This document shows positions 62,688 to 64,000 of a DNA stretch of 64,000 nucleotides, piece after piece. How positions within the stretch are numbered: position 1 is the stretch's first letter; each line of letters begins with the position of its first letter. Under the pieces are notes generated by a model that saw only the letters and a list, made by a program, of their open reading frames with translations, was not told the origin of the DNA and ran no database searches. The position numbers and the translations under genes were made by a program. Source of the stretch: Leptasterias polaris (lineage: Eukaryota > Echinodermata > Asteroidea > Forcipulatida > Asteriidae); NCBI GenBank assembly GCA_037783415.1, contig JAZGTN010000012.1, positions 744,001-808,000 of the forward strand, written 5' to 3'.

Positions 62688-64000
62688 AGGGAGCTGTGAG
62701 GTTGCCTTGCTGCTGGACGAGATGAAAAGTGAAAAGGATCGAGATTGGGGTCAGGGGCTGTTCATTGAGATCTTTTTATATCGCATGCATGGCGAAGATC
62801 CATCAGATTATGCTGTGGTTCATCAACAGATTCTATGCTAGCCTGATATTTACCTCCCTTCTTCACACCCACCCCCCAAGAAAAACCAAAACAGTTTTAA
62901 GGAAAAAGAAAAAAAGGTGAAATATCCGGCTATCAGTATAAATAGTTATACAACATACTGTATTTGTTCATGCACAGATTTAGGCTGTAGGTCAGAAAGG
63001 ATGGACTGGTGGATCAAACTGTACACATAACTATGCAGTTTGTACGGATTGTATTCCAGACGTCTGGAGACAAGACTAAGCTACACTATTGCTAGAGGTA
63101 GCAAAGACAAGAGGTCAGTCCCGGATCCAGTTTCATAAAGTTGTGAAGCACCAAATATTGCATATCATGAATAAAACTAAATCGAAATAGACATAGGCAT
63201 TGTACCAATCGCAAACATCACAAGTAAACATGGCCTTTTGGCGGGTAACGCACTTTCTTTGCTTAGTGTATCTGTGTACTCGTCAGCTTCATGAAATAAG
63301 CCATTTTAGATTTAAAATAATGTCCGGTACAATGACTTGCTTAGTCACAAATCACCATATAAAAAATGTATTCACCATACTGCTATGTCACATGGTTCCG
63401 GACAAGCTTATTGTTTATTAATATAAGAGACAGGGAACACCCATAAACAATTCTGACACAATGGTACCAGGCTTTGCCCATCTGGAGGTTGCTATACAAA
63501 AACTTGCCCAAACCGTACAACGTAGCAACACTGTCTTTAATCTGGGGAATCCAATTTGAGTGTTCACTTAAGACCAATCAAGTCATTGCACCAGACATTG
63601 TTCAGAATCCAACTTGCAACATGGCCTACTAAGTTACTGTTCCTGGTTGGTTTACACAAGTAGTCAAATTGCTTCCTATAATTGCAATATAGACATTCAC
63701 AAGGTAGTTTTTTAAACATATAACTATAATGCAGAAGTAAGTTTTGATTAACGTTAACGGTGTATATTTATCATCTTGTTCTCTTACTCAGGATTGGCGA
63801 GTGCAAAGCAATTCAAAATATCTTTACTTTGAAGTGTTTATCGAGTTCTGTTTCTTCCATAGACTTCATTTCCATTATATTTCTTTGAAAAGATCCTGCA
63901 CAAAATTAGCAACTTAATTGTATACAATTGTCTTTAAAAACCGTTGCACTGGATTGCAGAATCATGATTTTTACCAGGCTTTTATTGCACTCTGTTAATG
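62688..64000 (+). other. 3' UTR and flank of the BAHD1-like gene
   Basis: Contains an A-rich run at 62876-62916 and a candidate AATAAA at 63170. No further exon, RNA gene or repeat is recognised to the window edge. Confidence 0.45.
63170..63175 (+). promoter_or_regulatory. Candidate poly(A) signal of the BAHD1-like gene
   Basis: First AATAAA on the + strand after the BAHD1-like stop, about 480 nt downstream. Position fits a 3' UTR end, but there is no transcript evidence. Confidence 0.35.

Noticed and set aside
62494..62841. 115-codon frame overlapping the last BAHD1-like exon
   Set aside because: Different frame from the BAH continuation; the in-phase exon ends at 62687.

Overview
This is eukaryotic DNA from a marine invertebrate deuterostome. 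An echinoderm, probably a sea star, is my best guess. The grounds are vertebrate-like protein families on short exons with GT-AG introns, AT-rich introns full of ACATGTA motifs, and many small inverted-repeat and tRNA-derived elements. The species assignment is inference; no rRNA or mitochondrial marker is present.

Three protein-coding genes can be reconstructed exon by exon. (1) Positions 484-5692 (+) hold the last six exons of an equilibrative nucleoside transporter (SLC29/ENT family); its 5' half lies off the left edge. (2) Positions 12613-9504 (-) hold a complete six-exon LIN52 gene of 117 codons, a subunit of the MuvB core of the DREAM cell-cycle repressor. (3) Positions 46889-62687 (+) hold six exons of a BAHD1-type gene encoding a Ser/Lys-rich N-terminal region and a C-terminal BAH domain, a heterochromatin and gene-silencing factor. 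A probable first coding exon lies at 13962-14039, giving a first intron of about 33 kb. LIN52 and this exon diverge from a shared 1.35-kb interval, so two transcriptional repressors may share a promoter region.

The rest is intronic or intergenic and dominated by repeats. Tandem arrays: a 54-bp minisatellite (about 26.2-27.4 kb, 23 copies), a 23-bp satellite (41.3-43.3 kb), a 108-bp x5 array (45.1-45.65 kb), a 44-bp x4 array (61.86-62.03 kb) and several smaller ones. Inverted-repeat DNA elements lie at 9.65-10.6, 14.4-15.0, 28.5-29.8, 32.5-33.9, 49.3-50.6, 55.6-55.9 and 59.6-60.3 kb. One of two adjoining TTAA-flanked elements (32903-33871) carries a decayed THAP zinc finger. Also present are tRNA-like SINE heads (Leu-, Asn- and Glu-like and others) and two 3' ends of non-LTR retrotransposons (57.05-57.82 and 60.75-60.98 kb).

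I found no CRISPR array, rRNA, operon or prokaryotic system. The points most worth a second look are the THAP fossil, a partial PHD-like Cys/His cluster in the BAHD1 homologue, the large palindrome in its intron 4, and the architectures of the two big satellites.
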